From: Celerinatantimonas yamalensis
Lineage (GTDB): Bacteria > Pseudomonadota > Gammaproteobacteria > Enterobacterales > Celerinatantimonadaceae
Length of the DNA stretch: 64,000 nucleotides
Direction of reading: 5' to 3'
Assembly (NCBI RefSeq): GCF_046054155.1
Contig: NZ_JBEQCT010000004.1
Coordinates: 186,001-250,000, forward strand
Shown here: piece after piece, positions 45,349 to 54,767 of the stretch
Layout: every line of letters begins with the position of its first letter
Numbering within the stretch: position 1 is the first letter of the stretch
The notes under the pieces: model-generated
What the model saw: the letters and a program-made list of their open reading frames with translations, nothing else
What the model was told of the DNA's origin: nothing
Database searches by the model: none
Made by a program: the position numbers and the translations under genes

Positions 45349-46878
45349 ATGCCCCGCGGCGGATTAGTTGAATTATCTAGCCAACACCAATTATTAGAGC
45401 GGCTGGAAACGTTAGTACTTTTTTCCAGCCATATGATTGTCGTGTACGGCGAGGGGGGGGCAGGGAAAACCAGCATTGCCAAGAGCTTGCTCGATCGCGC
45501 TGAATTTGCCAATCAAGCATGGCTTAATATTCATACTGAGCACAGTGATGCGAAGTTACGTGAGCGCATACTTACTCAGTGGTTGGCTGACCCGTTGTTT
45601 AATGCAGATGATCGGCTGTTGGATAGTCTCACGCAAAATATGAACGAGTCGGTGGCGGGACAACTACTTGTCATTGACAACGCCCAATTTCTATCGCCAC
45701 AGATATTTACTGAATTATTTGAACTTATCGAGCAATACCCTCTCAATTACCAACATCCATTAAATATTGTGTTGTTTTCATCAACTAGTTTTCAGCAGTT
45801 ATCTCGAGAAAATCAATGGACGGTAACGGATGTGCTTGAATTGGATATTGAACCACTCGATGAGTATGATGCCACGACATTAGCCAAGCAGCTCTTGATG
45901 CGAGCGGATCTCCCGGCTGATGTTGTGAGTCGACAAGCTTTAGTCCATGGTATTGAACAAGCGCAGGGTAACCCCGGTGCTATTTGTCAGGTTGTTGAGC
46001 AAACTATTTCAGGAGCAGGGATCATGTCAGAAGAGCAGAGTAAGCCACGTAAACCCTACCTTATTTGGGCGATTATTGCTGTATTGGTAGCCGCTGTTGC
46101 CGGTTTGGCCGTGCAATTATTGAGCGGGTCATCGAATCCCGCTAAAAAGGCTGCTGCCACTGGGCAAGCCAATATTAACATTCCAGTGGTGTTACCAACC
46201 AAAACTGATCAGCAAGCGGCTGATGCAACTGTTTCGGGGGGAGCTAATCCTGCCAATCAGGGCAACGGGAGCACAGCTAGTTCGTCTAAAGACAATACCG
46301 ATATATTGCCAAAGCCAGTGACTGAACAAACCATCGATAAAAAAGATGCACCAGTAATTGGTCAACAGCGGGTCGTGGTGGATGATGCAGTGGTCGATCA
46401 GCTAATGAAAGCTCAGCAAGATCAAAATGCGAACAGCACATCGACGGTGGCCAGTGATGATCATGCACAGTCTCAACCGACGGACACTCAATCATCGTCG
46501 TCAAATGCTGCGCAAACGACGGCTCCATCAACAACAGCAGTATCGCCAAAGGCGTCGCCAAGTTCGACATCGGCGGTTAGTGGTCAACCCCAAGATACTG
46601 AAAGTGTCTTGCGTGCGAAACCACCTCGGCATTATACACTGCAGTTAGGGGCTTATAGCTCGATGCGAGCAGCGACTGATTTTGCCAAAAAATTAAATCA
46701 AGAAGCGGCTTGGGTCTATCCTTTCCAAGCAAATAATCGGATTTTGTATAAAGTGATCGTCGGTGATTTCTCTGACCGCCGTAGTGCCGGAGCGCAGCAA
46801 CAAGCGTTCAAAGTTAAAGGGCAGAACAGCCTGATTAAGTCATTTCGACAGGTTCAATTTGAGCTAAATAAGAAGTAA
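45349..46878 (+). CDS. damX: DamX: AAA-type and SPOR-domain cell division protein
   Basis: DamX is a bitopic inner-membrane protein recruited to the septal ring by its SPOR domain. This 509-residue form has an N-terminal AAA ATPase-like domain with Walker A GEGGAGKT at 34-41 and Walker B QLLVIDNAQ, a transmembrane helix at about 237-259, a low-complexity Ser/Thr/Ala/Gln linker (about 270-420) and a C-terminal SPOR domain from about 427 (YTLQLGAYSSMRAATDFA). The ATG at 45349 lies 2 nt after the aroB stop. Eight consecutive G (45453-45460) fall in the Walker A codons. It precedes dam by 27 nt. Confidence 0.93.
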   Translation: MPRGGLVELSSQHQLLERLETLVLFSSHMIVVYGEGGAGKTSIAKSLLDRAEFANQAWLNIHTEHSDAKLRERILTQWLADPLFNADDRLLDSLTQNMNESVAGQLLVIDNAQFLSPQIFTELFELIEQYPLNYQHPLNIVLFSSTSFQQLSRENQWTVTDVLELDIEPLDEYDATTLAKQLLMRADLPADVVSRQALVHGIEQAQGNPGAICQVVEQTISGAGIMSEEQSKPRKPYLIWAIIAVLVAAVAGLAVQLLSGSSNPAKKAAATGQANINIPVVLPTKTDQQAADATVSGGANPANQGNGSTASSSKDNTDILPKPVTEQTIDKKDAPVIGQQRVVVDDAVVDQLMKAQQDQNANSTSTVASDDHAQSQPTDTQSSSSNAAQTTAPSTTAVSPKASPSSTSAVSGQPQDTESVLRAKPPRHYTLQLGAYSSMRAATDFAKKLNQEAAWVYPFQANNRILYKVIVGDFSDRRSAGAQQQAFKVKGQNSLIKSFRQVQFELNKK

Positions 46879-46905
46879 TAAGCACTGGTGAGTTAGTAGA
46901 TCGTG

Positions 46906-47769
46906 ATGAAAACCCGAGCATTTTTAAAGTGGGCTGGCGGCAAATTCCATTTAATTGAGACTATCCGCCGTCATCTTCCTGAAGGCGATCTATTAGTCGA
47001 GCCTTTTTTAGGGGCCGGATCGGTGTTTTTAAACACCGATTATCCACGTTACTTGTTGACAGATATTAATGTCGATTTGATCAACCTATACAATCTGCTA
47101 AAGCGCGACCCCGAACGCTTTATTGCAGATGCGCGTGGCTTTTTTATTGCGACTAATAATGAACCAGAGAGTTATTACGCGCTGCGTCAAGAGTTTAATA
47201 GCAGCGTCGATCCCTATTATCGCTCGCTGCTATTTTTGTATCTAAATCGCCATGGTTATAATGGCTTATGCCGCTATAACAAAAGTGGTGGTTTTAATGT
47301 ACCTTTTGGTCGTTATAAAAAACCTTATTTCCCTCAGGCTGAACTGGAATTTTTTGCACAAAAAGCGCAGTGCGCCGAGTTTGTCTGTTGTAGTTATGAA
47401 CAGACGTTTGCCAAAATACAAGCGGGTGATGTGGTGTATTGCGATCCGCCTTATGCGCCGCTTTCTGCAACTGCTAGTTTTACCAGTTACGCCAGTGATG
47501 GTTTTAATCAAGGTGATCAACAGCGTTTGGCTGAACTTGCAGAAAAAGCGTGCCAAGAGCAAGGCGCAACGGTACTTATCAGTAATCATGAACTGGCCTT
47601 CACTCGCCAGATATACCACCGAGCTCAGCTAAGTTCTTTGCAAGTACGTCGCACGATTAGCCGTAAAGGGAAAGCGCGTATTAAAGTAGACGAATTGCTC
47701 GCGCTCTATCCGGCGCAGGAGCGTGTAGCGATTGCACCAAGTTTGGTGACTGCGATTAAATTGCGCTAA
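46906..47769 (+). CDS. dam: DNA adenine methylase (GATC)
   Basis: Dam methylates the adenine of GATC, guiding mismatch repair, replication control and gene regulation. The product has 287 residues with the ATG at 46906 (a GTG one codon upstream is also possible). Motifs are FLKWAGGK near the N-terminus, SAM-binding EPFLGAGSVFLN, the catalytic DPPY at 180-183, and NRHGYNGLCRYNKSGGFNVPFG for GATC recognition. RRTISRKGKARIKVDELLA is the conserved C-terminal block. It lies within the aroK-trpS cluster. Confidence 0.96.
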   Translation: MKTRAFLKWAGGKFHLIETIRRHLPEGDLLVEPFLGAGSVFLNTDYPRYLLTDINVDLINLYNLLKRDPERFIADARGFFIATNNEPESYYALRQEFNSSVDPYYRSLLFLYLNRHGYNGLCRYNKSGGFNVPFGRYKKPYFPQAELEFFAQKAQCAEFVCCSYEQTFAKIQAGDVVYCDPPYAPLSATASFTSYASDGFNQGDQQRLAELAEKACQEQGATVLISNHELAFTRQIYHRAQLSSLQVRRTISRKGKARIKVDELLALYPAQERVAIAPSLVTAIKLR

Positions 47770-47805
47770 TATCGTACGCTTATCCTCAATATAGATGGTG
47801 ACCCG

Positions 47806-48477
47806 ATGAAAATGCCGTATCATATTGCCCCTTCGATCCTCTCTGCTGATTTTGCTCGATTAGGTGAACAAGCCAGTGCCGTGTTGGCTGCTGGTGCTGA
47901 TCAAATTCATTTTGATGTGATGGATAATCACTATGTGCCTAATTTGACCTTTGGGCCGATGGTCTGTCAGGCGCTGCGTCAGTATGGTATTCGCGCACCA
48001 ATCGATGTGCATCTTATGGTTAAACCCGTTGATCGAATCATCCCCGATTTTGCTAAAGCAGGGGCGAGTACGATCACTTTTCACGCTGAAGCCAGCGAAC
48101 ATATTGATCGCTCATTGCAATTGATTAAAGAGCATGGTTGTCGCTGTGGATTGGTGTTTAATCCAGCGACACCTCTGCATTATCTTGATTATGTGATGGA
48201 TAAAATTGACCAAGTGCTATTGATGTCGGTCAACCCCGGATTTGGTGGTCAGGTATTTATTCCCATGACGCTTGAAAAAATCAAGCAAGTACGCCAGCGT
48301 ATTGATGCTTCGGGTCGAGAAATTCGTCTGGAAGTGGATGGCGGCGTAAGCTGTGCCAATATTGCTCAGATCGCGAAAGCTGGCGCAGATACCTTTGTCG
48401 CAGGTTCTGCGATTTTTAATCAAAGCGACTATCGTCAGGCGATTGCGGCGATGCGCCAAGAACTGGAGACTGTATGA
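47806..48477 (+). CDS. rpe: Ribulose-phosphate 3-epimerase
   Basis: Rpe interconverts ribulose-5-phosphate and xylulose-5-phosphate in the pentose phosphate pathway. The 223-residue TIM-barrel enzyme has IAPSILSADFARLGE, the metal-binding FDVMDNHYVPNLTFGP and DVHLMV motifs, the phosphate loop MSVNPGFGGQ and the catalytic EVDGGV near the C-terminus. It overlaps gph by 4 bp (ATGA), consistent with translational coupling. Confidence 0.97.
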   Translation: MKMPYHIAPSILSADFARLGEQASAVLAAGADQIHFDVMDNHYVPNLTFGPMVCQALRQYGIRAPIDVHLMVKPVDRIIPDFAKAGASTITFHAEASEHIDRSLQLIKEHGCRCGLVFNPATPLHYLDYVMDKIDQVLLMSVNPGFGGQVFIPMTLEKIKQVRQRIDASGREIRLEVDGGVSCANIAQIAKAGADTFVAGSAIFNQSDYRQAIAAMRQELETV

Positions 48478-49160
48478 GCTCACAGCCAATTAAAGCGATA
48501 GCTTTTGATCTCGATGGTACCTTAATTAATAGTGGTCCTGATCTCGCTTTAGCGATTAACTTAATGCTCAAAGAGCTTGCGCGCGAGCCCCTTGATATGG
48601 CGTTAATCCATAGCTTTGTGGGCAATGGTGCCGAGTTATTAGTTAAGCGTGCGTTATCTGGTTCACAAACTGTCGCCGAAGATCTTGATGAATCATTCTA
48701 CCAAGATGCTCGGGCGCGTTTTGACCGCCTGTATGCGCAGAATTTGTGTGTGAACACGCATCTCTATTCTGGGGTGCGTCAGACGTTAGAATGGCTCGAT
48801 GAGCAGGGGATTGCAATGGCGGTAGTGACCAATAAACCATATGTGTTTACCCGTCCGCTACTTGAACAACTACACATGGATCACTATTTTGACATCGTTT
48901 TGGGCGGCGATTCATTAGCTAAACGCAAACCCGACCCTTATCCATTGCAATATATACTTGAAAAACGACAGTTATCCAGTGGTCAAATGTTGATGGTTGG
49001 CGACTCTCGCAATGATATATTGGCTGCCAAAGCTGCCGGTTGTCCGAGCTTGGGGCTGACCTATGGATATAACTATGGCATTCCTATCAGCGAAAGCCAA
49101 CCTGATTGGGTCGCGGATAGCCTAACTGCTTTGTCAGACATTCTTAACATCGCCCACTAA
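48474..49160 (+). CDS. gph: Phosphoglycolate phosphatase
   Basis: Gph removes 2-phosphoglycolate formed during repair of 3'-phosphoglycolate DNA ends. It is a HAD-superfamily hydrolase of 228 residues. The nucleophile motif is FDLDGTLINSG (about 11-21), motif II VVTNKP, motif III lysine in SLAKRKPDP, and motif IV VGDSRNDILAAKAAG. The helical cap lies between motifs I and II. The ATG overlaps the rpe stop, and trpS follows after 25 nt. Confidence 0.96.
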   Translation: MSSQPIKAIAFDLDGTLINSGPDLALAINLMLKELAREPLDMALIHSFVGNGAELLVKRALSGSQTVAEDLDESFYQDARARFDRLYAQNLCVNTHLYSGVRQTLEWLDEQGIAMAVVTNKPYVFTRPLLEQLHMDHYFDIVLGGDSLAKRKPDPYPLQYILEKRQLSSGQMLMVGDSRNDILAAKAAGCPSLGLTYGYNYGIPISESQPDWVADSLTALSDILNIAH

Positions 49161-49185
49161 CTCTAATAGCTAGGAATCATCTTTA

Positions 49186-50196
49186 ATGAGCAAACCCATT
49201 GTTTTAAGTGGCATTCAGCCATCTGGTAACCTGACGCTTGGTAATTATGTGGGTGCTATTCACCAATGGCTACCGATGCAGCAACATAGCGATTGCTATT
49301 TTATGATGGTGGATCTGCATGCAATCACCGTTCGTCAAGATCCAACGCTGCTGCGTCAGCGTACTTACGACGGCTTAGCGATGTATATGGCCTGTGGTCT
49401 GGATCCACAGCAAAGCACTATTTTTGTACAATCGCATGTACCCGAACATGCGCAACTGGCTTGGGTGCTTAATTGTTATACACAGATGGGGGAACTGAGT
49501 CGGATGACACAGTTCAAGGATAAATCGGTCAAACATGCCAATAACATTAATGTGGGTTTGTACGATTACCCCGTTCTGCAAGCTGCGGATATCTTGATCT
49601 ATCAAGCCAACCAGGTTCCGGTCGGTGAAGATCAAAAGCAGCATTTAGAGTTAACCCGTGATATTGCAACGCGTTTTAACAATTTATATGGTGAAGTTTT
49701 TACTGTTCCTGATCCCTTTATTCCACAAGTTGGGGCGAAAGTGATGTCGTTGCAAGATCCCAATAAAAAAATGTCTAAATCGGATGACAATCCTAAAGCA
49801 TTTATTTTGCTCAATGACACGCCAAAACAAATTGAGAAAAAAATTAAATCGGCAGTGACCGATTCGGATGAGCAGGCCCGGATCTATTTCGATCCAAGCG
49901 AAAAAGCCGGTGTTTCTAATTTGTTGACCTTACTCTCGGTCGCTACTGGTACGTCGATTGCTCAGTTAGTGCCTTACTACGAAGATAAAATGTATGGGCA
50001 TTTGAAAAAAGATGTGGCCGACGCAGTCGTGGCCATGCTAGAGCCTGTGCAAAACCGTTATCAAGACTTGCGTCGTGATGAACAAGCAATGCGTCAGGTG
50101 ATGGCAAAAGGGGCGGAAAAAGCACGTGAGCACACCGTTATCACCCTCGCGAAGGTCTATGATGTCCTCGGATTTGTGCCGGCAAGCGGGATCTAA
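49186..50196 (+). CDS. trpS: Tryptophanyl-tRNA synthetase
   Basis: TrpS charges tRNA-Trp. It is a class I synthetase of 336 residues. The HIGH-equivalent is SGNLTLGNYVGA near the N-terminus and the KMSKS loop is KKMSKSDDN near residue 196. VPVGEDQKQHLELTRDIA is the conserved central block. It closes the aroK-trpS cluster and is followed 17 nt later by a perfect hairpin. Confidence 0.97.
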   Translation: MSKPIVLSGIQPSGNLTLGNYVGAIHQWLPMQQHSDCYFMMVDLHAITVRQDPTLLRQRTYDGLAMYMACGLDPQQSTIFVQSHVPEHAQLAWVLNCYTQMGELSRMTQFKDKSVKHANNINVGLYDYPVLQAADILIYQANQVPVGEDQKQHLELTRDIATRFNNLYGEVFTVPDPFIPQVGAKVMSLQDPNKKMSKSDDNPKAFILLNDTPKQIEKKIKSAVTDSDEQARIYFDPSEKAGVSNLLTLLSVATGTSIAQLVPYYEDKMYGHLKKDVADAVVAMLEPVQNRYQDLRRDEQAMRQVMAKGAEKAREHTVITLAKVYDVLGFVPASGI

Positions 50197-50212
50197 GCTC
50201 AGCAATGGTAAT

Positions 50213-50241
50213 ACAGACACATTGCTATGCAATGTGTCTGT
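50213..50241. terminator. Perfect 13-bp hairpin between convergent trpS and carbonic anhydrase genes
   Basis: ACAGACACATTGC (50213-50225) and its exact complement GCAATGTGTCTGT (50229-50241) flank a TAT loop. It lies 17 nt past the trpS stop and 5 nt before the end of the convergent carbonic anhydrase gene. No T-run follows on either strand. It probably protects or terminates both transcripts. Confidence 0.6.
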
Positions 50242-50245
50242 CCAC

Positions 50246-50989
50246 TTATTCAATCACCATGCGGGCGTTTAATGGTTGAACGGGGCGCGCATCACTGTGG
50301 CCTTTCTGACTCACTATGAATTTTTGCACCTGCTCTTTAGAGATCGTTGTATGCGCTTTTAACAGCATCCAGCTTACCCCCTCACTACATGGTGGCGTGG
50401 TGAGTGAGCCATTAAAGCGATAATAGGTTTCGTTCAGCGGGATAAGATTCATTGGATTGAAAGTCCGGGCTAGTTTACGGCGGTCACCCGCATGCATCGG
50501 CATATTTTGCCAAAGTCCTGATAGAACTTTATTTGCCGCGCCTTCTTGGAATAGCACGCCAACCACCGCTAAATTGCCTTGACTATCCGCATGCACAAAA
50601 TGCGCTTCTAGCGGAAAATTATGGCCATTGATCATATTTTCACTAGGTGAGTGAAAATGCAGCTGTTTTAGATCATAGCGATGATTGTTGACGGTGATAT
50701 AACTGCCAGGTTCTACATTGATTTGTACCGTATGACCGTTATTCAGCAAATCGATATGGCTGGCTTTGTAAGAAAAATGAATGGCTGGAAGCTCACCTTT
50801 GACGGTTTGAGTGATATCGATGGGGGATTGGTTTTTTCCCTCAGAGCACATCATAAATTTGCTATTGAGCTCTCCCCAATGTTCTGGGCCTGTCGCTCCG
50901 CTATATCCCCAAGACGCACCTTGAGAAGCCAAGACTGCTGGTGAAGCGAGTAAGGCAGTGAGCAACCCAGCTTGGACGAATCGTTTCAT
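50246..50989 (-). CDS. Periplasmic alpha-carbonic anhydrase
   Basis: Catalyses CO2 hydration to bicarbonate. The start at 50989, preceded by AAGGAGTC, gives 247 residues with a signal peptide of about 21 (cleavage after AVLA), so it acts in the periplasm. The alpha-class signatures are WGYSG...GPEHWGEL, CSEGKNQSPIDI, and the zinc ligands in LKQLHFHSPSEN (two His) and EAHFVH (one His). LTTPPCSEGVSW supplies the conserved Thr and a Cys for a disulfide with the CSEGKNQ cysteine. Frame upstream of 50989 is not coding. It appears monocistronic. Confidence 0.95.
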   Translation of the reverse strand: MKRFVQAGLLTALLASPAVLASQGASWGYSGATGPEHWGELNSKFMMCSEGKNQSPIDITQTVKGELPAIHFSYKASHIDLLNNGHTVQINVEPGSYITVNNHRYDLKQLHFHSPSENMINGHNFPLEAHFVHADSQGNLAVVGVLFQEGAANKVLSGLWQNMPMHAGDRRKLARTFNPMNLIPLNETYYRFNGSLTTPPCSEGVSWMLLKAHTTISKEQVQKFIVSQKGHSDARPVQPLNARMVIE

Positions 50990-51580
50990 ATATGACTCCT
51001 TTGAATGATTGCTACAGAATATCTGTGATTCATTGATCAATGTGCCCTGATAAAGTAGCCACATCACAAATGGCTTTTCAGTCTCATTTTTATGAAGGCC
51101 ACTGAGTTCAACAAACTTTAGTGAGTGTAGTCATAGATTATCTATTTTGATGGGATTATTGACTCTTTTATCCTTTTATAAGAGAAGGGCTAGTTATCGC
51201 ATCGATCGGCTATAGCTGGAAAGAAACAAGCACTGTGAAACGTGCGCAACAGAGCAGCTATCGATAAAAATATAACAAAATGATTTATATGTGTTTTTCA
51301 CATAGAGATGAGTGGGCGAATGACTTGTAAACAGAGCGTGAGGTGACTGTTACATAGGACACTTTTGCAAAACATGACAGTTCTCATTAAACGGGGTAGA
51401 GTAAAGAACCGATAGATGAGTATGCCTCAATGTCAGTGGCTAAGTGATAACGGCCGAGGCGTTGACGTGTTCTACGATAAACTAATAACTGCCTCTAAGC
51501 TCGATGGTCTATTTGCTGCTCTAACTTGCAAGAGTAGTTGTGGCCACTGTTTGGGCAGCCGTGTTATGCAGGGAAATGTT
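50990..51580. other. Intergenic region between the carbonic anhydrase gene and pabA
   Basis: This stretch holds the divergent promoters of the carbonic anhydrase gene (left end) and pabA (right end). An open frame from 51416 runs into pabA and contains a cluster of cysteines (CKSSCGHC), but it is not conserved in PabA proteins and lacks a ribosome site. Otherwise I see AT-rich sequence and no clear operator. Confidence 0.5.
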
Positions 51581-52192
51581 GTGCTGCTGATCATTGATAA
51601 TTATGACTCATTTACTTATAACCTTTACCAGTACTTTAGTCAGTTAGGCGAGTATGTTGAAGTGCATCGTCATGATGAGATTACCTTAGAGCAGATCGCT
51701 GAACTTGCTCCCGATTATCTGGTTATTTCCCCAGGCCCTAAAACACCGCAACAAGCGGGGATCTCATTGGCGCTGATAGCAAAATTTGCCGGTCAAATTC
51801 CTATTCTTGGGGTGTGTTTAGGCCATCAATGTATTGCGCAGTATTTCGGTGGACAGATCATCCATGCCAATAAAGTGATGCATGGTAAAACCAGCGCTGT
51901 GCATCATCGCCAGCAAGGGGTATTTGCCGGATTACCCACGCCGTTACAAGTGACGCGTTACCACTCTTTGGTCATCGACCCGCAGACACTCCCACAGTGC
52001 TTAGAGATCACTGCTTGGATACCTGCTGAGGGGGATGCGCCAGCTATTATTATGGGCGTTCGGCATCGCCAATTTGCCATTGAGGGAGTGCAATTTCATC
52101 CCGAAAGTATCCTCACCGAATCGGGTTTAACGCTGCTGAATAACTTTTTAGAGTCGAATAAATCGAATGAAATAGGTGGGTTAGGTGAATAA
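51581..52192 (+). CDS. pabA: Aminodeoxychorismate/anthranilate synthase glutamine amidotransferase
   Basis: The glutaminase subunit that supplies ammonia to PabB (folate) or TrpE (tryptophan). I chose the GTG at 51581, which gives the family N-terminus MLLIIDNYDSFTYNL and 203 residues and follows AGGGA; an ATG at 51566 is the alternative. The catalytic nucleophile is Cys79 (GVCLGHQ), with the His-Glu pair in GVQFHPES. PGPKTPQQAG is the conserved oxyanion-side motif. It stands alone and upstream of argD, the pabA-argD neighbourhood being common in gammaproteobacteria; no trpE is near, so PabA is favoured. Confidence 0.93.
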   Translation: MLLIIDNYDSFTYNLYQYFSQLGEYVEVHRHDEITLEQIAELAPDYLVISPGPKTPQQAGISLALIAKFAGQIPILGVCLGHQCIAQYFGGQIIHANKVMHGKTSAVHHRQQGVFAGLPTPLQVTRYHSLVIDPQTLPQCLEITAWIPAEGDAPAIIMGVRHRQFAIEGVQFHPESILTESGLTLLNNFLESNKSNEIGGLGE

Positions 52193-52221
52193 CTGGCATA
52201 ATTTTTGGGATGAATAAGTTA

Positions 52222-52235
52222 TGAATAATTATGCA
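52222..52235. promoter_or_regulatory. ArgR-like box upstream of argD/astC
   Basis: TGAATAATTATGCA matches the core ARG-box pattern TGAATWWWWATTCA at 13 of 14 positions (consensus from memory). A weaker TGAATAAGTTATGA overlaps it from 52211. The site is 212 nt before the argD start in a 254-bp gap. A second standard box at 21-bp phasing is not clear. It suggests arginine-responsive control of the argD-astA-astD genes. Confidence 0.55.
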
Positions 52236-52446
52236 ATTATTGGTGTTGCATTCTGATATAGTGATTGAGCCAAACCATTGATGATAGATATTTAATGCAC
52301 TTTTTGCGATTAATCATCACTTTTTTCGTGTGATCGTGGCATCTTTGTGACAGACAATGGTAGGAGATTTTGGAATAATCCAGCCATTCCATGATTCATT
52401 AACGTGATGGACATGCCGATAGCCATCGGTATCAAAGGAGACAGTA

Positions 52447-53664
52447 ATGACCAATGTTAACCATCCAACTCGCGCACTCTTTGATGATGTGATGGTGCCG
52501 ACGTATAACCCTGCGGCGATGATTCCAGTTCGGGGTGAAGGTTCTCGCGTGTGGGATCAAGAAGAACGAGAGTATATCGATTTTGCCGGTGGTATTGCCG
52601 TCAGTGCACTGGGACATTGTCATCCAGCGTTGGTGGGTGCACTAACAGAGCAAGCAAACAAGCTTTGGCACTTAAGCAATGTAATGACCAATGAACCTGC
52701 GTTGTGTTTAGCCAAGCAAATTGTTGAGAATACCTTCGCTGACAAGGTGTTTTTTGCCAACTCTGGTGGTGAAGCTAATGAAGCTTGTTTGAAGCTGGCT
52801 CGCCGTTATGCATTTGATACCTTTGGCGAGCATAAAAACAAAATCATCGCCTTTAAACAAGGGTTCCATGGACGTACTTTTTTTACTGTGACCGTAGGTG
52901 GACAACCGGCTTATTCGGATGGATTTGGTCCTAAGCCCGGCGCTATTACACATATCCCTTACAATGATATTGAAGCTTTTAAAGCCGCCATCGATGATGA
53001 CACCTGTGCGGTGATGATCGAACCACTGCAAGGTGAGGGAGGTATCGTTTCACCGGATCTTGAATTTATTCAGCAGGTTCGTAAGTTATGTAGTCAACAT
53101 CATGCTTTATTGATCTTCGATGAAGTGCAAACTGGTATGGGGCGTACTGGTACATTGTATGCTTATCAACAGCTGGGTGTGACGCCTGATATTTTAAGTA
53201 CCGCAAAATCGTTAGGCGGCGGCTTCCCGATTGCTGCGATGTTAACAACCGATGAATATGCCCCACATTTGAAACCGGGAACTCATGGCAGTACCTACGG
53301 CGGAAATCCTTTAGCTTGCGCGGTCGCCAGTAAAGTCTTTGAGTTGATTAACACGCCACAAGTACTCGATGGTGTTAAAGTCCGAGAACAGTGGTTCCGA
53401 GATGGGCTAAATGCGATTAATGAAAAATATCATGTATTTAGTGAAATTCGAGGCAAAGGCCTGTTGTTGGGCGCAGCATTAACTAGCGAGTATGAAGGGC
53501 GTGCGCGTGAATTCCTAACGGCGGGAATTGAGTGTGGCGTCATGGTACTGGTCGCTGGTGCTAATGTTATTCGCCTAGCACCTTCGCTGATTATTCCTCG
53601 TGAAGATGTCGAAGAAGGTCTGCGCCGTTTTGAACAAGCTGTCGCCAAAGTACTCGCCAAATAA
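52447..53664 (+). CDS. argD: Acetylornithine/succinylornithine aminotransferase
   Basis: A PLP-dependent class III transaminase of 405 residues. In this lineage one enzyme often serves both arginine synthesis (ArgD) and the arginine succinyl-transferase pathway (AstC). Motifs include NSGGEANEACLKLAR, GFHGRTFFTVTVGGQ, EPLQGEGGI, FDEVQTGMGRTG, and the PLP lysine in STAKSLGGGFP. AAGGAG precedes the ATG. astA and astD follow on the same strand, so the AST role is likely, whether or not it is also the biosynthetic enzyme. Confidence 0.95.
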   Translation: MTNVNHPTRALFDDVMVPTYNPAAMIPVRGEGSRVWDQEEREYIDFAGGIAVSALGHCHPALVGALTEQANKLWHLSNVMTNEPALCLAKQIVENTFADKVFFANSGGEANEACLKLARRYAFDTFGEHKNKIIAFKQGFHGRTFFTVTVGGQPAYSDGFGPKPGAITHIPYNDIEAFKAAIDDDTCAVMIEPLQGEGGIVSPDLEFIQQVRKLCSQHHALLIFDEVQTGMGRTGTLYAYQQLGVTPDILSTAKSLGGGFPIAAMLTTDEYAPHLKPGTHGSTYGGNPLACAVASKVFELINTPQVLDGVKVREQWFRDGLNAINEKYHVFSEIRGKGLLLGAALTSEYEGRAREFLTAGIECGVMVLVAGANVIRLAPSLIIPREDVEEGLRRFEQAVAKVLAK

Positions 53665-53730
53665 AGCCGCAGCGATCGCTTTTGAAAGAACTTAGCGATC
53701 GCTCACTCAATAATAAGGAGAGGCATATCC

Positions 53731-54744
53731 ATGCTCGTCATTCGACCGATTAAACAAAGCGATTTTTCGGCGTTATTTGAGATGGCCAAAGAATCTGGCG
53801 TGGGGTTTACCTCACTGCCTGTCGATGAGCCATTGCTTTATGACAAAATTGCGCATTCGCTGCGCTCATTTGCTCCAGAGGCACAGCCAGAGCGCTATTT
53901 TTTAATGGTCGCTGAAGATACCGAAACGGGTCAAGTTGTAGGAACTACGGCTATCGACTCGGCAGTCGGGTTGAGCAATCCATTTTATACCTATCATTTA
54001 GGCAAAGTGGTGCATGCTTCTCGTAGTTTAAATGTCTATAACGTGGTAGAAACATTAACGCTAGGCAATGATTATACGGGTGTGACCGAGCTTTGTACCC
54101 TGTTTTTACGTGAAGCTTTTCGTTGTGGCAATAATGGTCGGTTGCTCTCAAAATGTCGTTTTTTAATGTTGGCAGAACATGGTGTACATTTTAATCCGTT
54201 AGTGATAGCGGAAATGCGCGGTGTCAGTGATGATCAAGGGCGATCACCTTTTTGGCAGTGGTTACAAGAGCACTTTTTTAGTGTGGATTTTCCGACCGCT
54301 GATCACCTCACTGGGGTAGGGCGTAAAGAATTTATCGCCGAGTTGATGCCTAAGCACCCCATCTATGTGAATTTATTATCAAAAGCCGCCCAAGCAGTCA
54401 TCGGTAAGGTTCACCCTAAAACAATTCCGGCACTAAAATTATTAGAAGCCGAAGGATTTTTAAATCGCGGGTATGTGGATATTTTTGATGCAGGCCCCAC
54501 GGTTGAATGCCAACTGGCCCATATTAAATCCGTGCAACAAAGTCAGCGGTTAACGGTCGTAATCGGTGATGTCATTGGTGGCGATGAACGGTTGTTAAGC
54601 AATACTGATTTAGCTCAATTTCGCGCCTGTGTGGATAAAGTTAACCTTAACTTAAAACGCAATGAGGTCACACTGACTGCGGCTACAGCTAAGGCTCTTC
54701 GGGTCAGTGACGGTGAACCGATTCGCTTGGTTGCCCTGCGTTAA
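53731..54744 (+). CDS. astA: Arginine N-succinyltransferase
   Basis: AstA transfers succinyl from succinyl-CoA to arginine, the first step of ammonia-yielding AST catabolism. The 337-residue product has the family N-terminus VIRPIKQSDFSALFEMAKESGVGFTSLP, and the blocks GVTELCTLFLREAFR, RFLMLAEH and AEMRGVSDDQGRSPFWQWL. YVDIFDAGPTVECQ is the conserved C-terminal motif. AAGGAGAG precedes the ATG. It lies 66 nt after argD and 23 nt before astD. astB and astE are not in the window. Confidence 0.96.
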   Translation: MLVIRPIKQSDFSALFEMAKESGVGFTSLPVDEPLLYDKIAHSLRSFAPEAQPERYFLMVAEDTETGQVVGTTAIDSAVGLSNPFYTYHLGKVVHASRSLNVYNVVETLTLGNDYTGVTELCTLFLREAFRCGNNGRLLSKCRFLMLAEHGVHFNPLVIAEMRGVSDDQGRSPFWQWLQEHFFSVDFPTADHLTGVGRKEFIAELMPKHPIYVNLLSKAAQAVIGKVHPKTIPALKLLEAEGFLNRGYVDIFDAGPTVECQLAHIKSVQQSQRLTVVIGDVIGGDERLLSNTDLAQFRACVDKVNLNLKRNEVTLTAATAKALRVSDGEPIRLVALR

Positions 54745-54767
54745 ATAAAGAATGGGGAGTGAATAAC

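Noticed and set aside
47266..47619. A 117-residue minus-strand frame inside dam
   Set aside because: It lies entirely within the dam coding region and has no start signals or recognisable domain; it is a shadow frame.
51416..51580. A 55-residue N-terminal extension of PabA with a CxxxCxxC cluster
   Set aside because: PabA proteins start at the MLLxIDNYDSF motif; the extension has no ribosome site and looks like translated leader sequence.
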